Source of the DNA: Hirschia sp964351655
Lineage (GTDB): Bacteria; Pseudomonadota; Alphaproteobacteria; Caulobacterales; Hyphomonadaceae
Length of the DNA: 43,290 nt
Direction: 5' to 3'
Assembly: GCA_964351655.1 (NCBI GenBank)
Contig: CAYGPD010000028.1
Coordinates: 1-43,290, forward strand
Made by a program: the position numbers and the translations under genes. The notes beneath the pieces are model-generated. The model saw only the letters and a program-made list of their open reading frames with translations, searched no databases and was not told the DNA's origin. Each line of letters begins with the position of its first letter. Position 1 is the stretch's first letter. Positions 31,903-40,596 of this stretch are shown piece by piece.

Positions 31903-32313
31903 TTAGCGCATTTGGACCATGTCTGTCGCTAGGCGGTTCATTTTAAATATGACCTGTGTGTTGAAGATCACATCTATCAGCGTAATGACTAAAGCGAGCC
32001 ACATAGATAAAGATTCAAATGTGGTCAGCTCTGTAGCTTTTACCATTGAGAGCACCGCGATCATGAGTAGGGTGAAGAGCGGGGCGAGAGAGAAGAAGAA
32101 ATCAAATATAGGGCGGTCATTTCCGACATTGGAATATGCAGCCATGCCGCTTTGAAGGGACAGATAAATCAGGCATATAATGGCGACCATGAACATGCCC
32201 GCAGCGCCTGTGCCAAGATTGATGATAACAATATCTGTCAATGCAAACACTGTCAGGTACAGCGAAAACATAATGGATGAGCCTTCCCGAAAGAAGAAAT
32301 TTAGAAATTTCAT
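31903..32313 (-). CDS. Small membrane protein, unknown function
   Basis: A 136-residue protein with four predicted membrane helices (about 14-34, 38-58, 68-88, 103-123) and short charged loops. I recognise no family. AGAGGG lies 9 bases before the ATG; an internal ATG at 32271 is less likely. It is separated by 55 bases from the downstream thioredoxin-like gene in the same direction and may be co-transcribed with it. Confidence 0.65.
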   Translation of the reverse strand: MKFLNFFFREGSSIMFSLYLTVFALTDIVIINLGTGAAGMFMVAIICLIYLSLQSGMAAYSNVGNDRPIFDFFFSLAPLFTLLMIAVLSMVKATELTTFESLSMWLALVITLIDVIFNTQVIFKMNRLATDMVQMR

Positions 32314-32556
32314 AATATTTGCCCTCTGCTTTGCGGTTTCCCGCTTGTGTTACTTGTATATATCTCGCGCTATTGTGGCAGCATTATAATCAAATGTTAA
32401 ACTGAGCTGGAAGTTCCATTTTTTTGAAGTGTAGATACACAGAGCTAGACCTTTGTTTAATTTATGTGCAGCATCCATTTGTGGGTGAGAATCGTTTCTC
32501 AATTTGAATGGTTTTAACAAGAGCTGACTTGGGACACTCGGCACGAAGGGATGGGC

Positions 32557-33480
32557 ATGGCCATATTTCTTCATCATTATCCGGCATCCTCTTTCGCAGA
32601 GAAGGTGCGGCTTGTTTTGGGGTATCTGCAACTTGAGTGGCAATCTGTGGTTATTGAACCAATTGCCCCACGCCCAAACCTTGATCTTTTGACGGGTGGG
32701 TATCGGCGTACACCCGTATTGCAGATTGATTCCAACATATATTGTGACACCACTCTCATTGTGCGCACTTTGGCAGAACATGCATTTGATGAGACATTGT
32801 TTGCGCATGGGTTTGTTGCAGATCGTGTGTCTGAATGGGCTGATAGTCAGCTGATAGACGTGTGCCGCACTTTGAATATGCGGCCAGAGGCGATAGCGGA
32901 TACAATTGAGCGTATTAGTCCAGGCAAGGCATCTGCATTTAAAAAGGATCGTGCTGAGTTGTTTAAGGGGTCTTCAAAGTTGAAGCTAAGCCCAGAAGCG
33001 GCGCTATCATCGTTGACGACTTATCTTTCGCAGATGAATACATCCATAGAGACGCCATTCTTGTTTGGCGATGAACCATGTGTTGCAGATTTTTCTGTGT
33101 ATCACTGTCTTTGGTCGCTCGCACAGAGTCCTCTAAATGCGTCTTTATTATATCCGTATGTGAATGTGTGTGACTGGATGGAGCGCATGCATGCAATAGG
33201 TCACGGCGTAAATGAGGAATCGGATGAGCAAGAAGCGCTTGATCATGCATTTGATACATTTGCCGAGCTTCCTTATGTGACGACGCTAATGCTGCCGGGC
33301 TTGCAATTGGGTGATTTTGTAGAGGTGACGCCAATTGACTATGGGAATGTGTCAGTCGTGGGGGAGTTATTGGCGCTTTCACCTGAGCAAATCATCATTG
33401 GCCGTGAAACTGATGATACGGGAGGTGTGATTTGCCATTTCCCAATTGCGGGCTATGAGATTCATGTGATTGATGACTGA
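32557..33480 (+). CDS. Glutathione S-transferase family protein
   Basis: A 307-residue GST-like protein. Residues 1-75 are a thioredoxin-fold N-terminal domain (IFLHHYPASSFAEKVRLVLGYL, then the cis-Pro TPVLQIDSNIYCDTTLIV). Residues 90-225 are the helical domain (FLFGDEPCVADFSVYHCLW). Residues 230-307 add a beta-rich tail not found in standard GSTs (YVTTLMLPGLQLGDFVEV...). ATG 32557 is chosen because AAGGG lies 6 bases upstream, rather than ATG 32551. The substrate is unknown. The VanX-like gene follows 59 bases later. Confidence 0.85.
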   Translation: MAIFLHHYPASSFAEKVRLVLGYLQLEWQSVVIEPIAPRPNLDLLTGGYRRTPVLQIDSNIYCDTTLIVRTLAEHAFDETLFAHGFVADRVSEWADSQLIDVCRTLNMRPEAIADTIERISPGKASAFKKDRAELFKGSSKLKLSPEAALSSLTTYLSQMNTSIETPFLFGDEPCVADFSVYHCLWSLAQSPLNASLLYPYVNVCDWMERMHAIGHGVNEESDEQEALDHAFDTFAELPYVTTLMLPGLQLGDFVEVTPIDYGNVSVVGELLALSPEQIIIGRETDDTGGVICHFPIAGYEIHVIDD

Positions 33481-33539
33481 ACTTACGTGGCTATATCTAG
33501 CGTAAACTGGCCCTTGGATGAAATGCGAGAAAGATCGGT

Positions 33540-34319
33540 ATGGTAGAGATAGATGTGCAGGCGCTTAAGGCGCGCTCAATTCCCGCATTTGGGCCTGTTA
33601 ATGACTTAAAGCAGGGCTACCGCACGCAGGTGTCGATAGATTTTGATGGCAAAGCGAATGCTGAGGCTATGATAGATGTGCGCGAACTTGGCATTGCTGG
33701 GGCAAACCATTATTTCACACCGTCCAACCCTCCATATTTTCAAAAAGTGCCTGGTGCGATTGAGCAATTATATTTGCGTGAGAATGTTGCTGCACTTTTG
33801 CAGGAAGCCAATACACAATTGAGCGCTCAAGGAATTGAGTTCTATGTGTTTGACGGTTGGCGTCCACAAGCTATTCAGCGTCATTTTCACGGCGTATGGT
33901 TTCCGCAATGGCTGCGAGATAATCGCCCCGATATCGCTGAAGAAGATCTTATGGAAGAGGTGGAGCGCTATTGGTCGCCGCCGAGTGAAGGGAAGGATTC
34001 GCCTTCGCCGCATTCAACGGGTGGTGCGACAGATTTAACTTTAAGATATGTCGATACTCAGCAGCCTTTGTATATGGGCGGCATATTTGATGACCTCACA
34101 GAGAACGCACATACAGATTGGTTTGAACGCTCACATGTTGAATCCATGTCTGATATGGAAGCTCAAGCTAATCGACGGCTTCTATATTGGGTGATGGATG
34201 CAATGGGGTTTGCCAATAACCCGACAGAATGGTGGCATTTTTCTTTTGGTGACCAAATGTGGGCCAGACTTAAAGGGCATGCACATGCAATATATGCTGG
34301 GTGTGAACCGCAAACTTAA
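33540..34319 (+). CDS. D-alanyl-D-alanine dipeptidase (VanX/DdpX family, M15D)
   Basis: A 259-residue zinc peptidase hydrolysing D-Ala-D-Ala dipeptide in peptidoglycan turnover. Zinc ligands are H158 and D165 (SPHSTGGATD) and H233, with the catalytic base E230 (EWWH); this H-x6-D and E-x2-H layout is that of VanX. There is no signal peptide, so it is cytoplasmic. No vanA/vanH or van regulators are nearby, so a housekeeping DdpX-like role recycling D-Ala is more likely than glycopeptide resistance. The weak purine run GAGAAAG precedes the ATG. Confidence 0.9.
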   Translation: MVEIDVQALKARSIPAFGPVNDLKQGYRTQVSIDFDGKANAEAMIDVRELGIAGANHYFTPSNPPYFQKVPGAIEQLYLRENVAALLQEANTQLSAQGIEFYVFDGWRPQAIQRHFHGVWFPQWLRDNRPDIAEEDLMEEVERYWSPPSEGKDSPSPHSTGGATDLTLRYVDTQQPLYMGGIFDDLTENAHTDWFERSHVESMSDMEAQANRRLLYWVMDAMGFANNPTEWWHFSFGDQMWARLKGHAHAIYAGCEPQT

Positions 34320-34664
34320 AGCTTGTGAGAAACGGGGAGTATTCAGCGAAGAAAAAAGTACGTGTGTTGAGGGCTATTAAATTTAGCTGATTATCTTTGG
34401 TTTTTGTTAACTAGATTTGAGCTTTAGGCGGCATGTTTTTCCTGCAAGTAGGCAATAATTTCCTAGCGATGTGAACCATTTTACCTAGCTTAATGCTTTG
34501 TTATTATTTGAGAAAATTTTTCAGCGAAATTTTGCGGAATTTGAAAGCGATTCGTTTTTTGTTAACTCCCAAAGCTCAATATCGGTTTTAACAGATCGGA
34601 AGCGGTTGGTTCTTCTTTTAGAGGATGACGGAGCTTCTAAGTGATAAATGCCGGAGAGCTGAAA
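34320..34664. other. AT-rich intergenic region, no gene seen
   Basis: About 345 bases, very AT-rich, with several TTAA half-sites (for example GTTAACT twice) but no TTAA-N7-TTAA. It contains the leader of the next gene, ending in GGAGAG. I see no terminator after the dipeptidase gene. Confidence 0.4.
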
Positions 34665-35081
34665 ATGTTGAAGAAATTCGTGAACATCATCGCCAGTGAA
34701 ATTGAGATCACTACTGACATGGCACGCTCGGCTCTTGGTGTTGTTTTAAATGCTGCAGACCGTCAAGGGTCTCAATTTGCAGCTTTAGTTTTCGAAAGTA
34801 TCCCCGGTGCCCGTACACTTTCAGCAACATCAGGTGTTGAAGTCGGCGCGGCAACTGGAATTATCGCGCGTTTGATCGAGCAGACACCAGGTGGACGTTC
34901 TGCAGTGGCGTTTCAGATGGTGCGTGATTTACAAAATGTGGGATTGGGCAATGAACAAATTTCAAAGCTTATGCCAACTATCGCAAGTTTTGCGAGAACG
35001 GAATTAGGCTACGAAGGCGTGGGTCACATTGGTGACTTCTTGGGTGCAGGTGAAGCAGTAGAAAAAGTAAAAGTCGCTTAA
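34665..35081 (+). CDS. Small, mostly helical protein of unknown function
   Basis: A 138-residue protein. ATG 34665 has GGAGAG 7 bases upstream and is preferred to the earlier GTG. The sequence is predicted all-helical with Gly-rich turns: EITTDMARSALGVVLNAADRQ, PGARTLSATSG, ARLIEQTPGG, MVRDLQNVGLGNEQISKLMP and FLGAGEAVEKVKVA. This recalls small bacterial helical bundle families such as DUF2780/DUF2267, but I cannot assign it. No signal peptide. A strong terminator follows. Confidence 0.65.
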   Translation: MLKKFVNIIASEIEITTDMARSALGVVLNAADRQGSQFAALVFESIPGARTLSATSGVEVGAATGIIARLIEQTPGGRSAVAFQMVRDLQNVGLGNEQISKLMPTIASFARTELGYEGVGHIGDFLGAGEAVEKVKVA

Positions 35082-35118
35082 ATTCAGGCGATTAATAACT
35101 AAAACTCTTCAAGAATTG

Positions 35119-35152
35119 ACGGCTTTCTACGCACGTGGAGAGCCGTTTTTTT
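35119..35152 (+). terminator. Rho-independent terminator
   Basis: ACGGCTTTC pairs with GAGAGCCGT (one G-U) around a 10-nt loop, followed by seven T. It lies 38 bases after the small helical protein gene. Confidence 0.92.
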
Positions 35153-35242
35153 GTGGCTTTTCCATTGGCTCTCGTTTTTGTGATCTATCTTGGGTAGATG
35201 CGTGATCAATGTTTGGAGTAGTGTGAAAATGTGCAGTGACTT

Positions 35243-35382
35243 GCTTAGGGTTTCTTGTCCCAAAACTAACCTAAGCGTTTAGGATTTCCCCCCCGTCCGT
35301 TCATGTGCTGCACACGGTATACACTTTCTTCGGCGCGTTTTTGCGCAGTATTGATGTCCCCCTTCAACACTGTTACGCGCCG
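35243..35382. repeat. Two successive long-armed inverted repeats, possible structured RNA
   Basis: The first is GCTTAGG-GTTT (35243-35253) with AAAC-taa-CCTAAGC (35263-35275). The second is nested: outer arms CGGCGCGT (35331-35338) and ACGCGCCG (35375-35382), inner arms CAGTATTG (35346-35353) and CAACACTG (35365-35372) with one mismatch. The region is between a plus-strand terminator and the tail of the TPR-like gene. No ORF accounts for it. Neither strand shows a U-tract after a stem, so its orientation is not known. Confidence 0.4.
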
Positions 35383-35410
35383 GAGAGGGATGTATCTGTC
35401 TCAATACAAT

Positions 35411-36256
35411 TTACGAATTTTGAGAGATCCAAGCTTCTAAATTTTGCTTATCTTCTTTGTTTTCAACATATTGCAAAGCGTAGGCATATTTAATGTGAGC
35501 CTGACTATCGTCACCATTTCGCCGATAAATTTCACCACGTGCGAGAACGGATTTCCAATTGTTTGGCATAAAGCTTTCGAGCTGTGCGATTGTATTTTCG
35601 GCAGCATCCAATTTGTTATCCGACACCAAACAGAGGGCATGATCGGCCATAATATCTAAATTCCAAGGGTCATCTAGAAGAATCTGCTGTGCCTGATCAC
35701 ATGCGCTCCTGTCGAGCTGGAAGTGTTGCGCTAGGCTTGTGGATGGTGAGAGGTTGGGCGCAGGTTTTGGCACGTCTGCTGGCTGTTGGGGAATTGATGG
35801 TGGTGCGCGCGGTGCGAGCACTGGAAGCGCGTCAATTGTGCGTGCGGATACCAAAATCGCATCGCGGTAAATCTTCGTTTCAACGCTGGAGAGGCTGATT
35901 GTTGAAAATATGATCTGACTAGACTGGCCAGACTTTATTTGGGCGCGGGTCAAATAGGGTTTTGTAGGCGGATCTATATCTTTATTTTTAAGATGGATGT
36001 CTTTGATCGATACAACAATACCGTCTGGGGTGAGGGCGGCGGATGCGATCATTGGCTGAACATCTAGCTTTATCAAAATGTGTAAATCATGGCCGGATGC
36101 TTGGAAGACAATATCTTGCACATTGGCATGCTGTGTTTGTGATATCTGTTGGCTAAGTGGCGTTTGGCTATGTGCAATTTGAGACACGCTGAGTGCCAAA
36201 CAAAATGCAGAACAGGTGAATGCGGCCATTGAGATATGAGCTAGACTGTTTTTCAT
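35411..36256 (-). CDS. Exported protein with C-terminal TPR-like region
   Basis: A 281-residue protein. Residues 1-31 are a signal peptide (cleavage near AHSQ). Residues 45-140 form a beta-rich domain (IVFQASGHDLHILIKL..., resembling AMIN-like envelope domains, low certainty). A Pro-rich linker (about 148-175) leads to helical TPR-like repeats (DQAQQILLDDPWNLDIMADHALCLV and DAAENTIAQLESFMPNNWKSVLARGEIYRRNGD). It probably assists an envelope complex. No SD precedes the ATG; the start codon itself lies in an inverted repeat (TTTGCC/GGCAAA). Confidence 0.7.
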   Translation of the reverse strand: MKNSLAHISMAAFTCSAFCLALSVSQIAHSQTPLSQQISQTQHANVQDIVFQASGHDLHILIKLDVQPMIASAALTPDGIVVSIKDIHLKNKDIDPPTKPYLTRAQIKSGQSSQIIFSTISLSSVETKIYRDAILVSARTIDALPVLAPRAPPSIPQQPADVPKPAPNLSPSTSLAQHFQLDRSACDQAQQILLDDPWNLDIMADHALCLVSDNKLDAAENTIAQLESFMPNNWKSVLARGEIYRRNGDDSQAHIKYAYALQYVENKEDKQNLEAWISQNS

Positions 36257-36501
36257 TTGCCGAATTTAACGGGAGAGAATTAAGGCAAAGTGTAATTCTC
36301 CAATGACGCGAATATCTGGACAAAGTGAGCGTCCGCTTTTATTGAAATATTTTGCCAGAATTGGTGTTTGCATTTTCGTAAGGATTTACATGAGAAAGGT
36401 TTTGCAGCGTTGTATTCGGTGGCAACATCTATAGGGTAAATGTAAGGCAGAAGATCGGCATTTAAACATGCGTGCATTAGAAGCTGTTAAGGGGAATTGA
36501 G

Positions 36502-37224
36502 ATGAAGAAAACTTTGACCGTTTTTGCAGCGATCTTCAGCATTGCGAATACAGGCTGTGTCACGGATGGAAATCAAGATTTTGCACGCATACTTGGTGGT
36601 GTATCTGAAGCTGTAGGGCCGGTGACGACTGAGGAAGTAAGTGCGGGTCTCAAAGAAGCATTGACGGTTGGAACGCAGCGCGTTGTTGATAATGTATCTT
36701 CGCCGAACGGATATTTCCTTGATGAGAGCATCAAAATTAGGCTTCCTGATCAACTGGCAAAAATTCAAACATCTTTAGGCCGAGTGGGAATGGATGGATC
36801 ATTAAATGATCTTGAATTAAAGATGAACCGCGCCGCTGAAGAAGCAGCTCCGAAAGCGAAAAAACTCTTTGTATCCGCTGTCACATCAATGACGATCGAT
36901 GACGCTATGTCCATTTTTAACGGCGGTGATATGGCAGCGACTGAATTTCTAAAAAGTAAAACTCAAGACCAACTGCGAACAGAATTTAAGCCATATGTGG
37001 TGGCTGCGATGGGGCAGGTTGGTGCATTAGAGCAGGCTGAAACCGTTGTGGGGCGATATTTACCTTCCGATATGGTCTCAACTGTGAGAAATGAATTGGT
37101 GACCCATGCGGTTGATGGTGCGCTTGATGGATTGTTTTATTATCTTGCTCAGGAAGAGAAAGAGATACGCAATGATCCGGTTAAACAGACAACAAAACTC
37201 TTAAAAAGAGTATTTGGAGGCTAG
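36502..37224 (+). CDS. DUF4197 family protein, exported or lipoprotein
   Basis: A 240-residue protein of the DUF4197 family, recognised from the helical pattern EVSAGLKEALTVGTQRVVDNVSSPNGYFLDESIKIRLPDQL, KMNRAAEEAAPKAKKLF and DAMSIFNGGDMAATEFLKSKT. Residues 1-19 are a signal peptide ending NTGC, a plausible lipobox. The family is all-helical and of unknown function. AAGGGGAATTGAG precedes the ATG. The alpha/beta hydrolase gene follows 6 bases later; its ribosome site lies in the last codons, so the two are coupled. Confidence 0.87.
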   Translation: MKKTLTVFAAIFSIANTGCVTDGNQDFARILGGVSEAVGPVTTEEVSAGLKEALTVGTQRVVDNVSSPNGYFLDESIKIRLPDQLAKIQTSLGRVGMDGSLNDLELKMNRAAEEAAPKAKKLFVSAVTSMTIDDAMSIFNGGDMAATEFLKSKTQDQLRTEFKPYVVAAMGQVGALEQAETVVGRYLPSDMVSTVRNELVTHAVDGALDGLFYYLAQEEKEIRNDPVKQTTKLLKRVFGG

Positions 37225-37230
37225 CTTCTC

Positions 37231-38193
37231 TTGCTACGTAGATTTCGAGTAGACTTAGATTCCGGTGAGATCGCCGGGATTTCCTTTGGCGAGCCAACGC
37301 AGCCTGTGCAAGCCCTATTTTTGCATGCGAATGGCTTTAACGCCATGACGTATCAATCTATTTTGGAACCCTTGGGGAAAATGTGGCATGTGGCTGCAAT
37401 TGATTTGCGTGGCCATGGACGCTCTACACTTGAGACGGATGCCAAGAAACTCAATAGCTGGAATATTTATCGTGATGACGTGATTGCGGTGATTGAAAAG
37501 ATTGCACCTGAAGGGCTTGTGCTGTCGGGGCACTCTATGGGGGCAACGATTGCGCTGCTTGTGGCAGGTAAGCGCCCCGATCTTGTTAAAGGGATTGTGC
37601 TGGCCGATGCGGCTATAATGGTGCCCCAATCTTATATGTTGGCACATATTCCGGTTGGAAAGGCGCTTTTATCTGCGGGTGCCGCGCAGGCTAAAGGTAG
37701 CCTAAAAAGACAAATTGAGTTTGAGAATATTGAAGCGGCCGAAGAAAAATTAAAAGGAAGAGGTGCCTTCGCGACTTGGCGTATGCCGTTCTTACTTGAT
37801 TATCTTAGCGATGGTTTGGTAACTGCGAATGGTGTTGCCGTTCACCTTGCCTGTGATGTTGAATGGGAAGCTGCAAGCTTTAGAGCGCACAAGAACCGCC
37901 CATGGTCGGCTATTCGCTCGATGAAAAAGCAAAGATACCCATTCATATTTCTTCAAGCCGAAAAGAACTCCCTTAGTCCTTCAGATATTGATGAGCGCAT
38001 TCATTCTGTACGTGCCGATGCAGCTGTAACCCGTGTACCTGGTACTACGCATTTCTTGCCGATGGAACGGCCTTACGTGTTGCGCGATGCGATTAGAATA
38101 CTGATCGAGACCGCTGCGGGACTAAATGACGGAACAGATTATCTGGGTGCGGTAAAACGCACTATAAATACATCTATTGGTCAGATTTATTAG
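37231..38193 (+). CDS. Alpha/beta-fold hydrolase
   Basis: A 320-residue cytoplasmic serine hydrolase. Motifs: HANGFNAMTYQSIL (oxyanion region, about 31), the DLRGHGRS turn, the nucleophile elbow GHSMGA (about 97-102), an acid in the LQAEKNSLSPSD segment and the late His GTTHFLPMERP. The start is a TTG at 37231 supported by GGAGG, which overlaps the end of the DUF4197 gene. Substrate unknown. It faces the thioesterase gene tail to tail. Confidence 0.87.
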   Translation: MLRRFRVDLDSGEIAGISFGEPTQPVQALFLHANGFNAMTYQSILEPLGKMWHVAAIDLRGHGRSTLETDAKKLNSWNIYRDDVIAVIEKIAPEGLVLSGHSMGATIALLVAGKRPDLVKGIVLADAAIMVPQSYMLAHIPVGKALLSAGAAQAKGSLKRQIEFENIEAAEEKLKGRGAFATWRMPFLLDYLSDGLVTANGVAVHLACDVEWEAASFRAHKNRPWSAIRSMKKQRYPFIFLQAEKNSLSPSDIDERIHSVRADAAVTRVPGTTHFLPMERPYVLRDAIRILIETAAGLNDGTDYLGAVKRTINTSIGQIY

Positions 38194-38220
38194 TCTGCTA
38201 ATTCGCCACAGAGCTATCCT

Positions 38221-38253
38221 GTATCGCGTGTGAGAGTTACAAACACGCGATAC
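38221..38253. repeat. Strong hairpin between convergent genes
   Basis: GTATCGCGTGT and ACACGCGATAC form a perfect 11-bp stem with an 11-nt loop, midway between the hydrolase and the thioesterase. GAAAAAAG follows on the plus strand, so there is no U-tract in either direction. It may still block read-through or protect 3-prime ends. Confidence 0.6.
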
Positions 38254-38264
38254 GAAAAAAGACC

Positions 38265-39194
38265 CTAAAGCCACATACCGCGTGGAATGACTTTTTCCAT
38301 TGCTTCAAAAGCGCCTGCTGGTGGCGTTATCGCTTTGCGTGCATCCAGATCAAATTGGATGAGGGTGGCTTGCGCTGTTGCAAAGGCTGTATTGCGGTAG
38401 GGGTCCATCAACCAATAATAGAGGCTGAATGTTTTTTCTGAAAAGTCGCCAGCACCTGCAAAGAGTTGGAAAACATCGCCTGATGTAGGGTTTGTGTGAA
38501 AAACAAAGCGATATTCAAGGGCTGCCGTACCTATGCGGGGGCCTGTGGCGTTTGCCTTGGGGCTGCGAGAGAGGCCGGTGCCTTCAGCGTCTATGAAGTG
38601 AGGTGTGGAATCTGAAATACGGCCAATAAAAAATTCCGTTTTCATATTTCCAAAAACGTCGCAATGGTCTGGCATGACAAGGCCCGCACCGATTTGCAAT
38701 GCACCGATTTCTTTGGCTGCATCAACTGTTGGGGCGGGGTTTGGCGCTGTGTCAAATGGCAGAGAACGCGGCGCAAGTTTTTCGGGCATATCCGCAGGAA
38801 TAGTTTCAAATGCTGCGAGTGTTTTAGGAGACCATAAGAAGGGTTTGCGGGTGTGAATATCTATGTGGTCAATCCAGAAGCGGAAGACGGCACAGGGGGC
38901 ACCATCCAAATGGTCTAGCTGCATATAAATGAGTGCAGAGCTTTCTTTAACTTCGACAACGCCGCCGCGCATAAAAATAGGTGCGCCTGCATGGGCCTCT
39001 TTTACAAAGCGGATGTGCAGGTCTTTCAATTCAACTGTGGAGGGAGCATTGGGACGAAAAGCATGTGGCATACCTGCTCGGAAACAGAAAAAACCTAAAC
39101 CTTCGATGAGCTTTGAAATATAGAAGCGCACATTCATGTGGCCCATTTCATCGCATTCCCAAGAGTTTGGAGTCCCGCGGTAAACTTCAATCAT
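38265..39194 (-). CDS. Thioesterase-family protein, double hotdog fold
   Basis: A 309-residue protein with two hotdog (4HBT-like) units. The first shows NSWECDEMGHMNVRFYISKLIEG (about 10-32), with the conserved Asp/Glu-Gly-His-Met region; the second contains MPDHCDVFGNMKTEFFIGRISD (about 175-196). This matches acyl-CoA/acyl-ACP thioesterase families. ATG 39194 has AAAGGGG 6 bases upstream; the longer frame from 39269 would overlap the Fur-family gene and has no ribosome site. It may release fatty acids or thioesters; the substrate is unknown. Confidence 0.83.
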   Translation of the reverse strand: MIEVYRGTPNSWECDEMGHMNVRFYISKLIEGLGFFCFRAGMPHAFRPNAPSTVELKDLHIRFVKEAHAGAPIFMRGGVVEVKESSALIYMQLDHLDGAPCAVFRFWIDHIDIHTRKPFLWSPKTLAAFETIPADMPEKLAPRSLPFDTAPNPAPTVDAAKEIGALQIGAGLVMPDHCDVFGNMKTEFFIGRISDSTPHFIDAEGTGLSRSPKANATGPRIGTAALEYRFVFHTNPTSGDVFQLFAGAGDFSEKTFSLYYWLMDPYRNTAFATAQATLIQFDLDARKAITPPAGAFEAMEKVIPRGMWL

Positions 39195-39250
39195 GTGGAA
39201 CCCCTTTTGTTTATGGTCTGATTCTTCTGTGTAAGCCCGAGAGTTTAAGC

Positions 39251-39721
39251 TTAGGCTGCTTTTTTGCAATCAGCGCATTGGCCATGCACTTCGATAACGG
39301 CATTTGAAAATGAAAAATCCATTTTGTCTGTTTCCGCTTTCAGCATTGAGAGTGTGTTCTCAGCGTGCATTTCTTGAGCGTTCTGGCATGTTTCGCAAAT
39401 AAGAAAGACGGCGGCATGACCATGACCGCGATGCCCGCATGCCACAAAGGCGTTTAGGCTTTCAATTTTGTGTGCCAAACCTTGTTGCAGAAGAAAATCT
39501 AGCGCGCGGTACACGGTTGGTGGCTTTGCGGGTGAGGCATCGGAAGTCAGATGCTGTAGCAAGTCATACGCTTTGGCGGGCATTTCTGATTGCAGCAATA
39601 ATTCAAGGACGCGGCGGCGGAGGGGCGTTAGGCGCACACCATTGGCAACGCTTATGCGCTCTGCTTCAGCCAGTGCATCTTTTGTACTGCTGCTAGAGCA
39701 GGAGAGGTGAGTCTTTATCAT
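39251..39721 (-). CDS. Fur-family repressor, probably Zur-type
   Basis: A 156-residue Fur-superfamily protein. The winged helix (about 20-85) includes LTPLRRRVLELLL and KPPTVYRALDFLLQQGLAHKIE. The metal part has the HRGHGHAAVFLICETC stretch and paired CxxC motifs (CETC and CADC) that bind structural zinc. The Cys-rich C-terminus and His pattern favour Zur over Fur (inference). ATG 39721 is taken as start; a GTG at 39745 is possible and neither has a clear SD. A TGTAGTT...AACTACA dyad (39725-39755) overlaps the start region and may be an autoregulatory operator. Confidence 0.85.
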   Translation of the reverse strand: MIKTHLSCSSSSTKDALAEAERISVANGVRLTPLRRRVLELLLQSEMPAKAYDLLQHLTSDASPAKPPTVYRALDFLLQQGLAHKIESLNAFVACGHRGHGHAAVFLICETCQNAQEMHAENTLSMLKAETDKMDFSFSNAVIEVHGQCADCKKAA

Positions 39722-39724
39722 AAA

Positions 39725-39755
39725 TGTAGTTTCGGCTTTTCCCACGGGAACTACA
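39725..39755 (-). promoter_or_regulatory. Dyad at the Fur-family gene start
   Basis: TGTAGTT (39725-39731) and AACTACA (39749-39755) are exact reverse complements, with an inner TTCCC-ACG-GGGAA-like dyad. It is directly upstream of ATG 39721. It does not look like a canonical Zur box, so autoregulation is only a suggestion. Confidence 0.35.
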
Positions 39756-39778
39756 AGTTTGAATTCGTGTGTTTGGGT

Positions 39779-39822
39779 AAAAAAATGGCGCTAACCCTAA
39801 AATGTGAGGAGAGTTAGCGCCA
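39779..39822 (-). terminator. Rho-independent terminator of the OmpW gene
   Basis: On the minus strand TGGCGCTAAC and GTTAGCGCCA form a perfect 10-bp stem (39786-39795/39813-39822), 17-nt loop, followed by seven T. It sits about 60 bases after the OmpW stop codon. Confidence 0.88.
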
Positions 39823-39882
39823 AGTCAGGTCCTTCACGCTAGGGCGCATGAATGAGAAACTGAAGTGAAGTAAGTGCAGAGG

Positions 39883-40596
39883 CTAGAATTTATAGCCCAT
39901 ACCAACGCCTAAAATGACTGGATCAATATCGACATCTGCATCCACGATTACCGATTGCGCGCCAAGGGCTGTGCCTAGTGCGGAAGTGAGATCGACTGTA
40001 ACATCTGTATTGATCCAGACTTTCTTGACATCAACATTGATTGCCCAGCCACCTTTTTCACCATCAAGGTCATAGTCAAATCCAGCCTGAAGGGCGGGGC
40101 CAAAGCTTGGGTCATAATCAATAGAGTCTGCGACACTGCCTTCATCTTCATTGAAGAAGAGTGTGTAGTTCACGCCTGCACCAATATAGGGCTTAAAGGA
40201 GCCAAACTGTGTGAAGTGATATTGCGCTGTTAGCGTTGGCGGTAGCAGCCAAACATCTCCTAGATCAACAGAGCCTAATGCACCCACAACAGGGACTTCC
40301 AAGCCTTTGGTGCTGACATCGTGTGGTGTAACGCCGAGGATAAGCTCGAACGCAATTTTCTCATTCAGGAAATAAGAAATATCGAGTTCGGGGACAATGC
40401 TGGTTTCAATGTCTACGTCGCCGACAAGAGATGTGCCGCCTGTGGAGAGGGAGCCGCTTTCGTCTGGGATGACATTTATGACGCGCGCACGCATCATCCA
40501 AGGATTATCAGAGGAGGCGGCAGTGTCCGCGAATGCTGGTGATGTGCCCATCATTATCAAAGAAGCTGCTGTGAGTGATTTCAAAGTGCGGTTCAT
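39883..40596 (-). CDS. OmpW-family outer-membrane protein
   Basis: A 237-residue beta-barrel protein. A signal peptide (about 1-23, cleavage after AFA) is followed by NPWMMRARVINVIPDESG, the start of the OmpW barrel. Alternating strands include DISYFLNEKIAFELILGVTPHDV and TAQYHFTQFGSFKPYIGAGVNYTLF, and the protein ends in GMGYKF with the C-terminal aromatic of outer-membrane proteins. OmpW barrels conduct small hydrophobic molecules. AAGGGGAATGGT precedes the ATG. Single gene with its own terminator. Confidence 0.92.
   Translation of the reverse strand: MNRTLKSLTAASLIMMGTSPAFADTAASSDNPWMMRARVINVIPDESGSLSTGGTSLVGDVDIETSIVPELDISYFLNEKIAFELILGVTPHDVSTKGLEVPVVGALGSVDLGDVWLLPPTLTAQYHFTQFGSFKPYIGAGVNYTLFFNEDEGSVADSIDYDPSFGPALQAGFDYDLDGEKGGWAINVDVKKVWINTDVTVDLTSALGTALGAQSVIVDADVDIDPVILGVGMGYKF

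Noticed and set aside
33540..34319. VanX-like gene as a glycopeptide-resistance determinant
   Set aside because: No vanH, vanA or regulator genes are adjacent and the setting is housekeeping, so a D-Ala-D-Ala recycling role is more likely.
35305..35493. 62-codon plus-strand frame across the end of the TPR-like gene
   Set aside because: It runs antisense into a real coding frame and through the inverted repeats, with no SD or domain.
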